DNA from: G963665085 sp963665085 | Lineage (GTDB): Bacteria > Bacteroidota > Bacteroidia > Bacteroidales > JAAAOM01 | Assembly: GCA_963665085.2 (NCBI GenBank) | Contig: CAXXXS010000001.1 | Coordinates: 124,001-188,000, forward strand | Direction: 5' to 3' | DNA length: 64,000 bases | Shown: positions 53,588 to 62,252 of the stretch, piece by piece | How positions within the stretch are numbered: position 1 is the stretch's first letter | Layout: each line of letters opens with the position of its first letter | Position numbers and translations under genes: made by a program | The notes under the pieces: model-generated | Database searches by the model: none | Told to the model about the DNA's origin: nothing | The model's input: only the letters and a program-made list of their open reading frames with translations

Positions 53588-54844
53588 TTACCAACTAACC
53601 TTTTCCCGTTGAATTGGCATTGTCATGCATCTTGCGCCGCCACCTCCTCTTGAAAGCTCTGAACCATCAATAGTAACAAGACACTTTGTATAGTTATTTA
53701 TATCTACTGAATTATTGATAACATCAACAGCTTTAACAATCTCAAATCCTGCTTTATTCATCTCTTCAGTTGTATGAATGTTCCTGCTGTAACCTATTAC
53801 TTTTCCAGGAGCAAACGCAAAGAAATTTGCTCCACTATGCCATTGTTCTCTTTGTTGAATTACTTCATCATTTCCCCCACAACTTACAGGCTTTAAATCA
53901 ATTCCCAGTTCTTTTAAGGCTATCAGAATATTTTTCACAGGCTTGATAGACTTCACATTTCCATTTTCAGCATAAATATGAATGGTCTGATACCTATTCT
54001 CTCCAAGAACAACTGGTTCATAGATCATGCATGCGTCTGAATCAAGAAAAGTAAAAACCATATCAAGGTGGATAAAAGACTCTGGCGTTTCCGGCAATTC
54101 CTGTACTATAATATTTATTTTTTCTTTTTTTGATTTTAATTGATCCAGTATAAAATCGACTCCTTGCGAAGAAGTTCTATTTCCAATACCGACTAATATA
54201 ACATCTTCGCGGGCAACTAAAATATCACCTCCTTCAAAAGTCTGTAATTTTTCCCTGAAATTAGTCCCTTTTGAATGAACGACATTTGTTATTAGCTTAT
54301 CGTGGTTTTCAAATATAGTTTTCATAATAATCGCTTCGCGCTCTCTCACTGGACTTGCCATATTCCCTATAAAGACAGAATCAAAAACTGACATTGAAGC
54401 ATCCCTGGTAAAAAAGAAATTGGGTAGGGGCAAAAGCGAATATGTTTCTTTACTTAAATATTTTGTGAGATTATCTTTTTGTAATAAAACACCTTCAATA
54501 AGCAGCTTTACAAGCTCTTTATTATCTAAACTCATTAAGTCTGATTCAATCTCGTGATAACCTTCTGTTTTACAGATTTCGTTTACTAATTTCAACTTCA
54601 CTTTGTGATTGTGAATTGCTTCTTCTAACAAAGTTTTAACTTCAAACGTTTTAGTAACTTTATTGAGTACCCCTTTAAGTTGTGCATACTCCTGACTTGC
54701 AACCGACAAATTAAGAATATCACTGTACAAAGCCCGTTCTGCATTCGAAGGAGTCATATTCTCGACTTCGTTTCCGGGAGTATGAAGGATTACTCCTTTA
54801 AGCAGGCCTATCTCGCTTGTAACGTTAATATTTATTGATTCCAT
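53588..54844 (-). CDS. arcA: Arginine deiminase
   Basis: Guanidino-group-modifying enzyme that hydrolyses arginine to citrulline and ammonia. The catalytic elements are FFTRDASMSVFDSVFIGNMA, TFEGGDILV (substrate Asp/Glu), SFIHLDMVFTFLDSDACM (catalytic His and Asp), and the nucleophile cysteine C406 in SRGGGGARCMTMPI at the C terminus. Length 418 aa is typical. Unlike classical arc operons, no ornithine carbamoyltransferase, carbamate kinase or ArcD antiporter gene is adjacent; an exporter-like LysO pair lies 5 nt upstream instead. It may serve arginine nitrogen release, acid tolerance or citrulline production. Confidence 0.95.
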   Translation of the reverse strand: MESININVTSEIGLLKGVILHTPGNEVENMTPSNAERALYSDILNLSVASQEYAQLKGVLNKVTKTFEVKTLLEEAIHNHKVKLKLVNEICKTEGYHEIESDLMSLDNKELVKLLIEGVLLQKDNLTKYLSKETYSLLPLPNFFFTRDASMSVFDSVFIGNMASPVREREAIIMKTIFENHDKLITNVVHSKGTNFREKLQTFEGGDILVAREDVILVGIGNRTSSQGVDFILDQLKSKKEKINIIVQELPETPESFIHLDMVFTFLDSDACMIYEPVVLGENRYQTIHIYAENGNVKSIKPVKNILIALKELGIDLKPVSCGGNDEVIQQREQWHSGANFFAFAPGKVIGYSRNIHTTEEMNKAGFEIVKAVDVINNSVDINNYTKCLVTIDGSELSRGGGGARCMTMPIQREKVSW

Positions 54845-54849
54845 AATAA

Positions 54850-55452
54850 TTAAATGCTATAAAGAAATGAAATGATAAATGGAACAGATACAGAAAGTAC
54901 GATCCCATTTAATATCGAAATAAACACAAACTCTTTTCCTGATAATTTTGCAACCAAAGGCAATGTTGTATCCATTGATGTTGCCCCGCCCGATGCAATT
55001 GGTGAAAGACTCCCAAAATATTTAACCATAACAGGCGCTAACAATAATGTTAAAACCTCTCTGGAGATATTTGCCACCAAGGCAATAACACCCAGTTGCT
55101 CCCCGGCATATTCAGTTATTAATACACTGGATAAACTATACCATCCAAAGCCAGAACCAATTGCCAATGAATCAATAACACTTATATCACTAATAAATAC
55201 GGGAATAAATAAAGCACCAATATATGTCCCAATCATAACAGACAGAGGAACAAGTAGTGCCTTAGGATGAAGGCTCCTTATTATTTCCCGAAATTGATCA
55301 TCTATGCCCAACCCCAGTCCAACGAAAAATAAAAGTGCGTATAAAATATATTTCTCTATTTTATCTGACACCAAAAATTCAGGGACTTCATAATAAAATC
55401 CAACTATTATCCCGACAACAAAAAATGAGATGATAATAATACTATTCTTCAT
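54850..55452 (-). CDS. LysO-type amino-acid exporter, C-terminal half encoded separately
   Basis: 200-residue inner-membrane protein with about six helices, matching the C-terminal two-thirds of E. coli LysO (lysine exporter, DUF340). Conserved family stretches are LFFVGLGLGIDD, the signature SGFGWYSLSSVLITE and GGATSMDTTLPLV. LysO exports lysine and its toxic analogue in E. coli; the substrate here is unproven. Its start overlaps the preceding N-terminal-half gene by 11 nt, and together they encode 299 residues, the length of one E. coli LysO. Confidence 0.88.
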   Translation of the reverse strand: MKNSIIIISFFVVGIIVGFYYEVPEFLVSDKIEKYILYALLFFVGLGLGIDDQFREIIRSLHPKALLVPLSVMIGTYIGALFIPVFISDISVIDSLAIGSGFGWYSLSSVLITEYAGEQLGVIALVANISREVLTLLLAPVMVKYFGSLSPIASGGATSMDTTLPLVAKLSGKEFVFISILNGIVLSVSVPFIISFLYSI

Positions 55453-55741
55453 TTTGCTTCCTCAATGCTTTATCTTTTTTAAAAAAGATCTTATAAATAA
55501 TTGCGGCACAAATCAAACTAAATAAAATTGTAAAAACGCTGATAAATACTACTTTCAATCCTATCTTAGGAAGATTACTCACAATTACTTTGTTTAAACC
55601 TACTGTAAGTCCAAGGTAAAGCAAAAGTAGATACAGGCTTACATTGGTTAATTTCTCTATTACCGTTCCTATATTTAGCTTTTTTTTAATCAAGAGACCA
55701 ATAAGTATCCCCAGGGTAAACATGATAAGAAATTCAACCAT
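55442..55741 (-). CDS. LysO-type amino-acid exporter, N-terminal half
   Basis: 99-residue protein with three hydrophobic helices (LIMFTLGILIGLLI, LYLLLLYLGLTVGL, VVFISVFTILFSLICAAIIY), equal to the first third of LysO. The join falls in the loop after the third helix. The gene ends 11 nt into the C-terminal-half gene in a different frame. Overlapping reading frames and well-formed ends argue for a natural two-subunit transporter rather than a broken gene. It starts 5 nt after the small CDGSH gene. Confidence 0.82.
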   Translation of the reverse strand: MVEFLIMFTLGILIGLLIKKKLNIGTVIEKLTNVSLYLLLLYLGLTVGLNKVIVSNLPKIGLKVVFISVFTILFSLICAAIIYKIFFKKDKALRKQNEE

Positions 55742-55746
55742 AGTTA

Positions 55747-55923
55747 CTATACTTTTTTATGAGAACCGTCACAAAAAGGTTTGTTCTCCGAATTACCGCA
55801 ACGACACAGATATACTTTTTCTTCCAGTTCCAACTTATTCCCTTCTGCATCTATAATATCAAAATCACCCTCAACACAAAATGGACCACTATCAATCAAC
55901 TGTATTTTTGCTTCCTTACTCAT
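55747..55923 (-). CDS. 58-residue CDGSH iron-sulfur protein
   Basis: Very small gene encoding a single CDGSH domain. The protein begins MSKEAKIQLIDSGPFCVEGD and contains CRCGNSENKPFCDGSH (residues 40-55), the C-x-C...C-x2-H ligand set that binds a redox-active [2Fe-2S] cluster with three Cys and one His, as in mitoNEET. It ends three residues later (KKV). Bacterial proteins of this kind may move electrons or iron-sulfur clusters. It stands 30 bp after a larger CDGSH gene and 5 nt before the LysO half, so it is an operon member. Confidence 0.88.
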   Translation of the reverse strand: MSKEAKIQLIDSGPFCVEGDFDIIDAEGNKLELEEKVYLCRCGNSENKPFCDGSHKKV

Positions 55924-55953
55924 TTATTATAAATATTATTCTGTATTTTAAAC

Positions 55954-56406
55954 TTATCCCCTAAAATCAAACTTTCTGTGTGTCCCGTCACAGAATGGCA
56001 TTTTTGATGATTTCCCACAACGACATAGTGAAGTCATCTTCATTGTTTTTAGTTCTGTTCCTTCTTCGTCAATTATTTTAAAGGTTCCTCTTACAACAAG
56101 GGGCCCGTCTCTCATCACCTTAATTTCAACTTTCTTTTCCGGAGCTTCATATTTTTTTTCAGGTACTGCATCCGGATCTTTCTCAATATCTTTATTGTAT
56201 CGGTAGTAAAGTGCCTGAGTTGGACATTTATCGACAACTTCAATAATTCGTTCTGTTGACGCTCCTGACATATCAACCCAAGGTCTTTTCCTTGGATTAA
56301 AAACCTCGATTAATTCCTTATAACAAGTAGTTGCATGGATACATTTCGCTGGTTTCCAATAGACTGTAATCTCATCATTTTTATATTCTCTGTCATTTGA
56401 ATCCAT
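55954..56406 (-). CDS. Divergent ferredoxin (Fer4_19, YjdI-like) fused to a CDGSH domain
   Basis: 150-residue protein with two Fe-S modules. The N-terminal part (EITVYWKPAKCIHATTC to VDKCPTQALYYRY) is the YjdI-like Fer4_19 module with three cysteines and a fourth ligand position to be filled. The C-terminal part ends in CRCGKSSKMPFCDGTH and RKFDFRG, a CDGSH module with one [2Fe-2S]. A charged linker (about residues 75-100) joins them. The start at MDSNDREYK is preferred; an ATG nine codons earlier is possible. Electron transfer or iron-sulfur trafficking is the general expectation. Confidence 0.88.
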   Translation of the reverse strand: MDSNDREYKNDEITVYWKPAKCIHATTCYKELIEVFNPRKRPWVDMSGASTERIIEVVDKCPTQALYYRYNKDIEKDPDAVPEKKYEAPEKKVEIKVMRDGPLVVRGTFKIIDEEGTELKTMKMTSLCRCGKSSKMPFCDGTHRKFDFRG

Positions 56407-56463
56407 TGCTCTTTTCTTTGATATTTGGTTCACAAAATTATGTAAAAACTCAACAATTCTAAT

Positions 56464-56949
56464 TTAAAAACCTCGTGATAAACATTCTTTGTCCAGCTCT
56501 CTCCAATTTTTACCCTTACTGAATATAGAAGCAACCTGAGGTGTATAACCTTCTCTAAGTAATTGATGCATACCGAGCCGTTTAATTCGCTTTTTCAAGA
56601 TAGCTTTCGCTTTGTTTTCTTCTGCGACCATCCCTGCATAAAGAATTGTAAAAATAATATCCATCTGCAATGCATAGTTTTTATACTTAGCGGATACATT
56701 GGTAATGTCTGACAGAACAGAAATGTTTATTTCTTTCGTTGTTTTTTCATAGATTTCCAAAAAATCATTGTAAATAATATCAGGACTAAAAACTTCTGAT
56801 AGCTTTTTTAAACGAGTAAAATATTGAATATCTTTGGGTGCATAACGTTCTTTCCCTAATAGTTTATGATAGATACACCAATCGTCAAACTTCCCTTTAT
56901 CGAATTCAAGAATACTTTGATTAGAAAATTTTTTGATTAGCCTTGACAT
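56464..56949 (-). CDS. Conserved Bacteroidota protein of unknown function (DUF7004-like, from memory)
   Basis: 161 residues, mostly helical, no signal peptide, no catalytic motif recognised. The opening SRLIKKFSNQSILEFDKGKFDDWCIYH and the closing LKKRIKRLGMHQLLREGYTP and NWRELDKECLSRGF are the kinds of blocks conserved in a family that I recall as DUF7004; this label is not checked. The gene heads the CDGSH-LysO-arcA run, 57 bp before the ferredoxin-CDGSH start, and probably shares its promoter. Function unknown. Confidence 0.6.
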   Translation of the reverse strand: MSRLIKKFSNQSILEFDKGKFDDWCIYHKLLGKERYAPKDIQYFTRLKKLSEVFSPDIIYNDFLEIYEKTTKEINISVLSDITNVSAKYKNYALQMDIIFTILYAGMVAEENKAKAILKKRIKRLGMHQLLREGYTPQVASIFSKGKNWRELDKECLSRGF

Positions 56950-57077
56950 AAATAAATCAAATTTTTAAAACCACTTAAACATCATAATCGTTTAAAAATA
57001 AATAATTTTAAGTTAGTGATTTTTATCCTGTGCCCTTTTTGCACGGATATTGTTTATATTAGAGAAAGTATCTTCAA

Positions 57078-57707
57078 ATGAATATAAAAATTAAAATACT
57101 TTTATTAATGGCATTGTCCTTTGGAGGCAAGGCTTTCCCTTTATATTCACAACAAGCAGATACAGCTTTAAAAGATTCCCTGGCAAATCTTAATATCCTA
57201 AAAAGAGAAATAATTGATGGTGACACAATTTATGTCACTGAATTGAAAGAAGTTTTTGTTTATCCTCCTCTTGAATTTGATAACTGGTGGCAAGACAGAA
57301 AATATAAAAGACTCATTAAAAATTTAAAAATAGTATACCCGTATTCTGTATTAGCCAGCAAGATGCTTAAGGAGCTAAATGATGAAATGCTTGCCATGAA
57401 TTCAGAACGTGAACGTAAAGAATTTACAAAAAACCTGGAAGACAGCATTAGAGCTGAATATGAGGAAGAGCTAAAAAAATTAACAATTACCCAAGGCCGA
57501 CTTTTAATTAAATTGATTGACCGCGAAACAGGCAATACCTCCTATGATTTGGTAAAAGAACTCCGGGGAACATTCTCTGCTGTATTCTGGCAGACGCTTG
57601 CCCGTCTTTTTGGTTCAAGCCTTAAAACAGAATATGATCCCCAGGGTGAAGATTGGCTTATCGAAGAAATTGTCCTTCGAATTGAATCCGGACAAATAAA
57701 AATCTAG
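57078..57707 (+). CDS. DUF4294 domain protein, exported
   Basis: 209-residue protein with a signal peptide (IKILLLMALSFGGKAFPLYSQ). The remaining part carries the DUF4294 pattern: VTELKEVFVYPPLEF, WWQDRKYKRLIKNLKIVYPYSVLASKML, then a charged coiled segment and LTITQGRLLIKLIDRETGNTSYDLVKELRG followed by FWQTLARLFGSSLKTEYDP. It is probably periplasmic. The family is common in Bacteroidota and has no assigned function. The last 4 nt overlap the stop region of the convergent elbB gene. Confidence 0.87.
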   Translation: MNIKIKILLLMALSFGGKAFPLYSQQADTALKDSLANLNILKREIIDGDTIYVTELKEVFVYPPLEFDNWWQDRKYKRLIKNLKIVYPYSVLASKMLKELNDEMLAMNSERERKEFTKNLEDSIRAEYEEELKKLTITQGRLLIKLIDRETGNTSYDLVKELRGTFSAVFWQTLARLFGSSLKTEYDPQGEDWLIEEIVLRIESGQIKI

Positions 57708-58360
57708 ATTAACGTTAAAAGTGCTTTTACAACATTTTCAGCACCTTTTCCAATCTGTTCGATTGTTGCATCCAACATATAACAAGGAGTTGTCACAATT
57801 TTGTGTTTTTCATCAATAACAACCTCTCCATGTGTAGTCTCTTTATGTTTTGCCCCCATCTTCTTCAACTCAGAGATAGTAGACTCGTCACTTCCAATAG
57901 TTACCTTCACATCGCCTAGTACCTTTCCCAAAAGCACAGGTGCAATGCATAATGCCCCAATTGGTTTTTTTAACTCAATCATTGCTTTTATTGCATCTTC
58001 AACATCTTCGTTTATTGTGCAGCCCGCTCCTTTAAAAGCATAATCAGAAAGATTTTTTGCAGCACCAAAACCACCAGGGAACAACAATACATCAAAGTGT
58101 TTAGGGTTAAACTCAGTAAGAGGCTTTATCTTTCCTCTGGCGATTCTTGCTGATTCCACCAAAACATTCCGGGTTTCATTCATTTCTTTACCCGTTAAAT
58201 GATTGATTACATGATGCTGTTCGATGTCTGGCGCAAAAATTTCATATGAACATCCATTTTTTGCTATTGCATACATAGCCAACGTTGCCTCATGAATTTC
58301 AGTTCCATCATAAACACCAGAACCTGATAGTATTACAGCAAACTTTTTTGAGTTATTCAT
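57704..58360 (-). CDS. elbB: ElbB-type glyoxalase / DJ-1 superfamily protein
   Basis: 218-residue DJ-1/PfpI-fold protein. The nucleophile elbow is IGALCIAPVLLGK (the cysteine), with GSGVYDGTEIHEATL near the N terminus, LFPGGFGAAKNLSDY and TTPCYMLDATIEQI. E. coli ElbB has weak glyoxalase activity and an old isoprenoid link; a damage-response or deglycase-type role is uncertain. It is convergent with the DUF4294 gene and 60 bp past the sugar-transferase gene. Confidence 0.93.
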   Translation of the reverse strand: MNNSKKFAVILSGSGVYDGTEIHEATLAMYAIAKNGCSYEIFAPDIEQHHVINHLTGKEMNETRNVLVESARIARGKIKPLTEFNPKHFDVLLFPGGFGAAKNLSDYAFKGAGCTINEDVEDAIKAMIELKKPIGALCIAPVLLGKVLGDVKVTIGSDESTISELKKMGAKHKETTHGEVVIDEKHKIVTTPCYMLDATIEQIGKGAENVVKALLTLI

Positions 58361-58420
58361 AATTTTATTTTTTTAGTTTTTCTGGCTTAAAAATATAAAA
58401 TTTCTAATGTTAAAGCGGGC

Positions 58421-59836
58421 TTACATACCTTTTCCTTTTATGATTGTTATCAACGTATAGATAATAATCTTAAAATCAACATACAAAGACATATTTTCTA
58501 TGTATAAAATATCATATTTAAGACGCCTAACCATCTGTTCTACATTTGAAGCATACCCAAACTTCACCTGTCCCCAGGAAGTAATTCCTGGCCTTACTTT
58601 TTGTAAATGAATGTAATGAGGAGCAACTTTCATTATCTGTTCAATAAAAAATGGCCTTTCAGGCCTCGGGCCAACAAGCGACATATCTCCAACTAAAACA
58701 TTATAAAAATTAGGAATTTCATCAAACCTCATTTTCCTCATAAATCTGCCTATTGGAGTAATACGGCTATCATATTTGCTCGAAAGCTGAGGCCCATCCT
58801 TTTCTGCATCAATATACATAGATCTAAATTTATGTATTCTAAAAGGCTTGCCATATTTTCCCATCCTCTCGTGACTATAAAAAATTGAACCTGCAGACGT
58901 TATTTTTATTCCAATAATTAGTCCTATAGAAAGCGGTAACGTAAGTATTAAAGCAACAATTGAGGCCAAAATATCAATAATCCGTTTAGCTTGTTCTTGC
59001 CAGTAAGGCATCAATTTATGGGTTATTTCTATAAGTGGGGTCCCAAATATCTGAGACATTTTAACCTTACCCGTTAAAAAATCATACATACTTGGTATCG
59101 CTTTAATTGAAATATTGTAAACTGCCAGTTGATTAATAATATTCCCTATTTTGTCTTGTTCTTCTGGTTCTATAGCAATAATTACTTCTTTAATCCTATT
59201 TTCGAATATTATTTGGTGCAAATCACTTAAATCGCCAAGACAAGGAATATGTTTTGCCAGCTTCTCTCCTGTTTTTTCTTTTACTTTTATAAATCCGACA
59301 ATTATATTCCCATATGCTTTTTCCTGCCCCTCCATATCAGTATAAGTTTCCAGGGCATGGCCATTCCCTCCAACAATTATCGTTTTAAAACCTATTTTTC
59401 TTGTATGGATTTTATGGGTTGAGATGGATGTTAAAACCAATCTTGGTATATAGGTTAAAGCAAAGTGCAACCCCAAAAGATTAAAAAATAACGAGTAATA
59501 ATTTGTGTATGATTTTACTTGATCATCAAGAATTAGCACAAAAAATATTATTACAATACCCAAAGTAGATGATTGTATTGTTTGCCATAAATCTGTTAAT
59601 CGCGATTTTCTGTAGATATTTTTATAAAATCCGGTAGCCGCATAATATAGCAACCAACAAGCAGGAATAACAATAGAACCGATGTAGAATTTCCAATCAA
59701 GGAACAGCTCACCATTTAGGGAAATTATTTGGTGCTCGATATAAACTTTTCTGTATAGAAAAAATCCGCTCCAGGCTAAAGCTGCAGCTAAATAATCAAA
59801 TAATAGATATTTAAAAACCTGTAATTTCCTGTTCAT
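58421..59836 (-). CDS. Undecaprenyl-phosphate sugar phosphotransferase (WcaJ-like)
   Basis: Polyisoprenyl-phosphate hexose-1-phosphate transferase that starts an exopolysaccharide or O-unit by loading a sugar phosphate onto undecaprenyl phosphate. Four to five N-terminal helices (residues 1-130), a CoA-binding-like Rossmann domain (about 135-265) and the conserved catalytic domain after a re-entrant helix (about 280-471: KRIIDILASIVAL, FRIHKFRSMY with the Lys/Phe motif, RKMRFDEIPNFYNVLVGDMSLVGPRPE and RPGITSWGQV). At 471 aa it is full length. It should act at the inner-membrane cytoplasmic face. No other polysaccharide genes flank it except the Gfo/Idh protein. Confidence 0.93.
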   Translation of the reverse strand: MNRKLQVFKYLLFDYLAAALAWSGFFLYRKVYIEHQIISLNGELFLDWKFYIGSIVIPACWLLYYAATGFYKNIYRKSRLTDLWQTIQSSTLGIVIIFFVLILDDQVKSYTNYYSLFFNLLGLHFALTYIPRLVLTSISTHKIHTRKIGFKTIIVGGNGHALETYTDMEGQEKAYGNIIVGFIKVKEKTGEKLAKHIPCLGDLSDLHQIIFENRIKEVIIAIEPEEQDKIGNIINQLAVYNISIKAIPSMYDFLTGKVKMSQIFGTPLIEITHKLMPYWQEQAKRIIDILASIVALILTLPLSIGLIIGIKITSAGSIFYSHERMGKYGKPFRIHKFRSMYIDAEKDGPQLSSKYDSRITPIGRFMRKMRFDEIPNFYNVLVGDMSLVGPRPERPFFIEQIMKVAPHYIHLQKVRPGITSWGQVKFGYASNVEQMVRRLKYDILYIENMSLYVDFKIIIYTLITIIKGKGM

Positions 59837-59907
59837 TCCTTACAGAATAAGCACTTAACTCTTTTTTAATTTACAGTATTTCTAAAGTTATAAAAATGTC
59901 TGAAAAT

Positions 59908-60789
59908 TTAAGCTGACAAAGATCGCTTTATTTTATTGTTGACCAAATCTTTTATTTGAATAGCAGAAAGATTCTTTTCATTGGCAATATCATTCCTGCT
60001 ATTTTTTAATACATTCTGGATGAATGATTTTATAGTATTAGTAAAGTAGTCTGCATCTATATTTTCAACACCATTACCCACCTTAAAGATGTCTCCATTG
60101 AGTTTAACACTTTTTTGAATAAAATTCAGGTTTGCATAGCCATTCTGTGAATATATGGCCATCTTATGAGCTTGCTCCAATTCTGTTTTTTGAATAATTA
60201 ATGAAACAACAGAACCATTTCTAAAATATAAATTCGAATTAATTACATTAAGCAAATTATGGGTAACAGGTAACCCTAATGCCTCTACTTTTCTCAAGTC
60301 TGAATTTAAAAAATGAACAACAAAATCAATATCTGTAAGAAGCATTTCCATCAAGTCCGCTTCTCCAGAATGATTAACATTGATAATAAAAGGAGGTTTT
60401 AATGGTAACTCTTTATTTAAATTTTTAAATACCTGTTGGGAAATTTCCCCGATAACAAAGCTAGATCTTGTCTCCAATTGAATCTTATTAATTCTTTTTA
60501 CATCTTCATAAGAAAAAAACTTCGGGCTCTCCAGGTAACAATGCTTGGTATGTTTTAAAGCTTTCTCTACAAGATTAAAATTCAAGAGTGGATCCTCGAA
60601 AAAATACAGGGCATCGCACCTCGATAAAAAATCATCATAATTAATATTCTCGGTCTGTTTATTATTCTCAAATATGATAGAATCATGATGATTAAAAAAA
60701 GTAATATTTTTAAATCCAATCAAATTTTTGAACGATTTACTAACCCTTAAAAAATGATTTTTATTTCCTACAAAACCTAGCTTAATCAT
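59908..60789 (-). CDS. Gfo/Idh/MocA-like protein, divergent
   Basis: 293 residues with a Rossmann-like start (MIKLGFVGNKNHFLRVSK) whose glycine pattern is weak, and an oxidoreductase-type pattern afterwards: the expected 'EKP' step is replaced by HCYLESPKFFSY and a DIDFVVHFLNSD segment stands where the H/D motif would lie. The C-terminal half is beta-rich, as in Gfo/Idh proteins. Loss of the standard GxGxxG suggests weakened NAD(P) binding or a degraded enzyme role. It may act on a sugar nucleotide next to the sugar transferase. Identity as family member is moderate. Confidence 0.6.
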   Translation of the reverse strand: MIKLGFVGNKNHFLRVSKSFKNLIGFKNITFFNHHDSIIFENNKQTENINYDDFLSRCDALYFFEDPLLNFNLVEKALKHTKHCYLESPKFFSYEDVKRINKIQLETRSSFVIGEISQQVFKNLNKELPLKPPFIINVNHSGEADLMEMLLTDIDFVVHFLNSDLRKVEALGLPVTHNLLNVINSNLYFRNGSVVSLIIQKTELEQAHKMAIYSQNGYANLNFIQKSVKLNGDIFKVGNGVENIDADYFTNTIKSFIQNVLKNSRNDIANEKNLSAIQIKDLVNNKIKRSLSA

Positions 60790-60901
60790 TAAAATTGTTT
60801 TTTGTAAAAATATCCGAAATAGAAATCAACATTATTTTTTTAATAAATAGTTTTCAACATTTTGTGAGATAGCAATACTTTTGTATCCATAATTTGTAAA
60901 A

Positions 60902-61543
60902 ATGACAGATACTTATAGGCATAAAGGCCTGAGAGCAAAACTAGTAGAAGAAATAAAGAAAAAAGGGATAAAAGACGAAGAAGTACTTGCAGCAATTGGC
61001 AGGGTACCACGCCATGAATTTATGGATAGTAGTTTTATAAATTTCTCATACAAAGACAAAGCTTTTCCTATTGGAGCAGGGCAAACAATTTCGCAACCTT
61101 ATACTGTTGCATTCCAGACAGAATTACTGCAAATAGAAAAAATGGACAAAGTACTTGAAATTGGCACAGGTTCCGGTTACCAGGCAGCAGTACTGTTTGA
61201 AATGAAAGCAAAAGTATACTCCATTGAAAGGCAACGTGAACTTTTCCTGAAAACCCAGGATAAACTACCTAAACTTGGTTATCGCCCATATTTATTTTAT
61301 GGTGATGGCTACAAAGGGTTACCAACATACGGGCCTTTTGATAAGATTATAATTACTGCTGGGGCAACAGATATTCCGGAGGAACTCATCAAACAGTTAA
61401 AAACAGGAGGAAGAATGGTAATCCCGGTAGGATCTGCAGAGCAACAAACCATGAAATTAATTGTTAAGAAAGACGATAAACTTGAAATAACAGATCACGG
61501 TTTGTTCGCATTTGTACCGTTTTTAAGAGATAAAGCATATTAA
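60902..61543 (+). CDS. pcm: Protein-L-isoaspartate O-methyltransferase
   Basis: 213-residue SAM-dependent enzyme that methylates L-isoaspartyl residues to start repair of aged proteins. The start RVPRHEFMDSS, AFPIGAGQTISQPYTVAF (substrate and SAM contact) and SAM motif I DKVLEIGTGSGYQAAVL (about residues 80-96) are family hallmarks, followed by RQRELFLKTQ and FDKIIITAGATDIPEEL. It is normal length. The MBL hydrolase gene follows after 11 nt and probably shares its mRNA. Confidence 0.96.
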   Translation: MTDTYRHKGLRAKLVEEIKKKGIKDEEVLAAIGRVPRHEFMDSSFINFSYKDKAFPIGAGQTISQPYTVAFQTELLQIEKMDKVLEIGTGSGYQAAVLFEMKAKVYSIERQRELFLKTQDKLPKLGYRPYLFYGDGYKGLPTYGPFDKIIITAGATDIPEELIKQLKTGGRMVIPVGSAEQQTMKLIVKKDDKLEITDHGLFAFVPFLRDKAY

Positions 61544-61554
61544 CATTTTTAATT

Positions 61555-62187
61555 ATGAAGATAAAATCATTTGCATTTAATGCATTTCAGGAGAATACTT
61601 TCGTCCTATTCGACGATTCTAGCGAAGCGCTAATAGTAGATGCCGGATGTTATACTGACAACGAAATAAACACTGTCGTACAGTTTCTGGAGGCTAATAA
61701 TCTAACACCTGTTAAATTAATAAATACACATTGCCATATCGACCATATTGTTGGGATCAATGCGTTAAAAAAAAGATACAATATTCCATTTGCTGCGTCC
61801 ATGGAAGACAATTATCTGGTTGAAAATGCAATTGCACAGGGTGCCGTTTTTGGCTTCTCCCTTTCTGAAATACCAGTAATTGATGAAAACATAAAAGAAG
61901 GAAAAATTACATTTGGTCAATCTGAATTACAAGTATTCTATGTTCCAGGACATTCGCAAGGTAGTTTAGCTTATTATTCAGAAAAAGATAATTTTGTAAT
62001 TGTTGGTGATGTCTTATTCAATGGAAGTATAGGCAGAACAGATCTTCCAAAGGGGGATTATGAAACATTAATAACCAGTATAAATACTAAATTAATGACA
62101 TTACCACCTGATACGGTTGTATATCCAGGCCATGGCCCGGCAACAACGATTGGGAAAGAACATGATACAAATCCTTTTTTAAGGTAG
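61555..62187 (+). CDS. Metallo-beta-lactamase-fold hydrolase (glyoxalase II-like)
   Basis: 210-residue binuclear zinc hydrolase. THCHIDHIVG at residues 58-67 is the HxHxDH motif (H59, H61, D63, H64); further ligands sit in VPGHSQGS, VGDVLF and YPGHGP. Short members like this one, in Bacteroidota commonly placed near pcm, hydrolyse thioesters such as S-lactoylglutathione-like compounds or unknown substrates. No rhodanese or flavodiiron domain is attached. Confidence 0.93.
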   Translation: MKIKSFAFNAFQENTFVLFDDSSEALIVDAGCYTDNEINTVVQFLEANNLTPVKLINTHCHIDHIVGINALKKRYNIPFAASMEDNYLVENAIAQGAVFGFSLSEIPVIDENIKEGKITFGQSELQVFYVPGHSQGSLAYYSEKDNFVIVGDVLFNGSIGRTDLPKGDYETLITSINTKLMTLPPDTVVYPGHGPATTIGKEHDTNPFLR

Positions 62188-62252
62188 AATTAAATGAGAT
62201 TTTTGCGTTTTCATTTTCATAAGTTTTTTAAAATCAAAGTATAAAGTATAAC

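Noticed and set aside
54872..55270. 132-codon frame on the plus strand antisense to the LysO C-terminal half
   Set aside because: The opposite frame has clear family motifs and membrane segments; this is a shadow frame.
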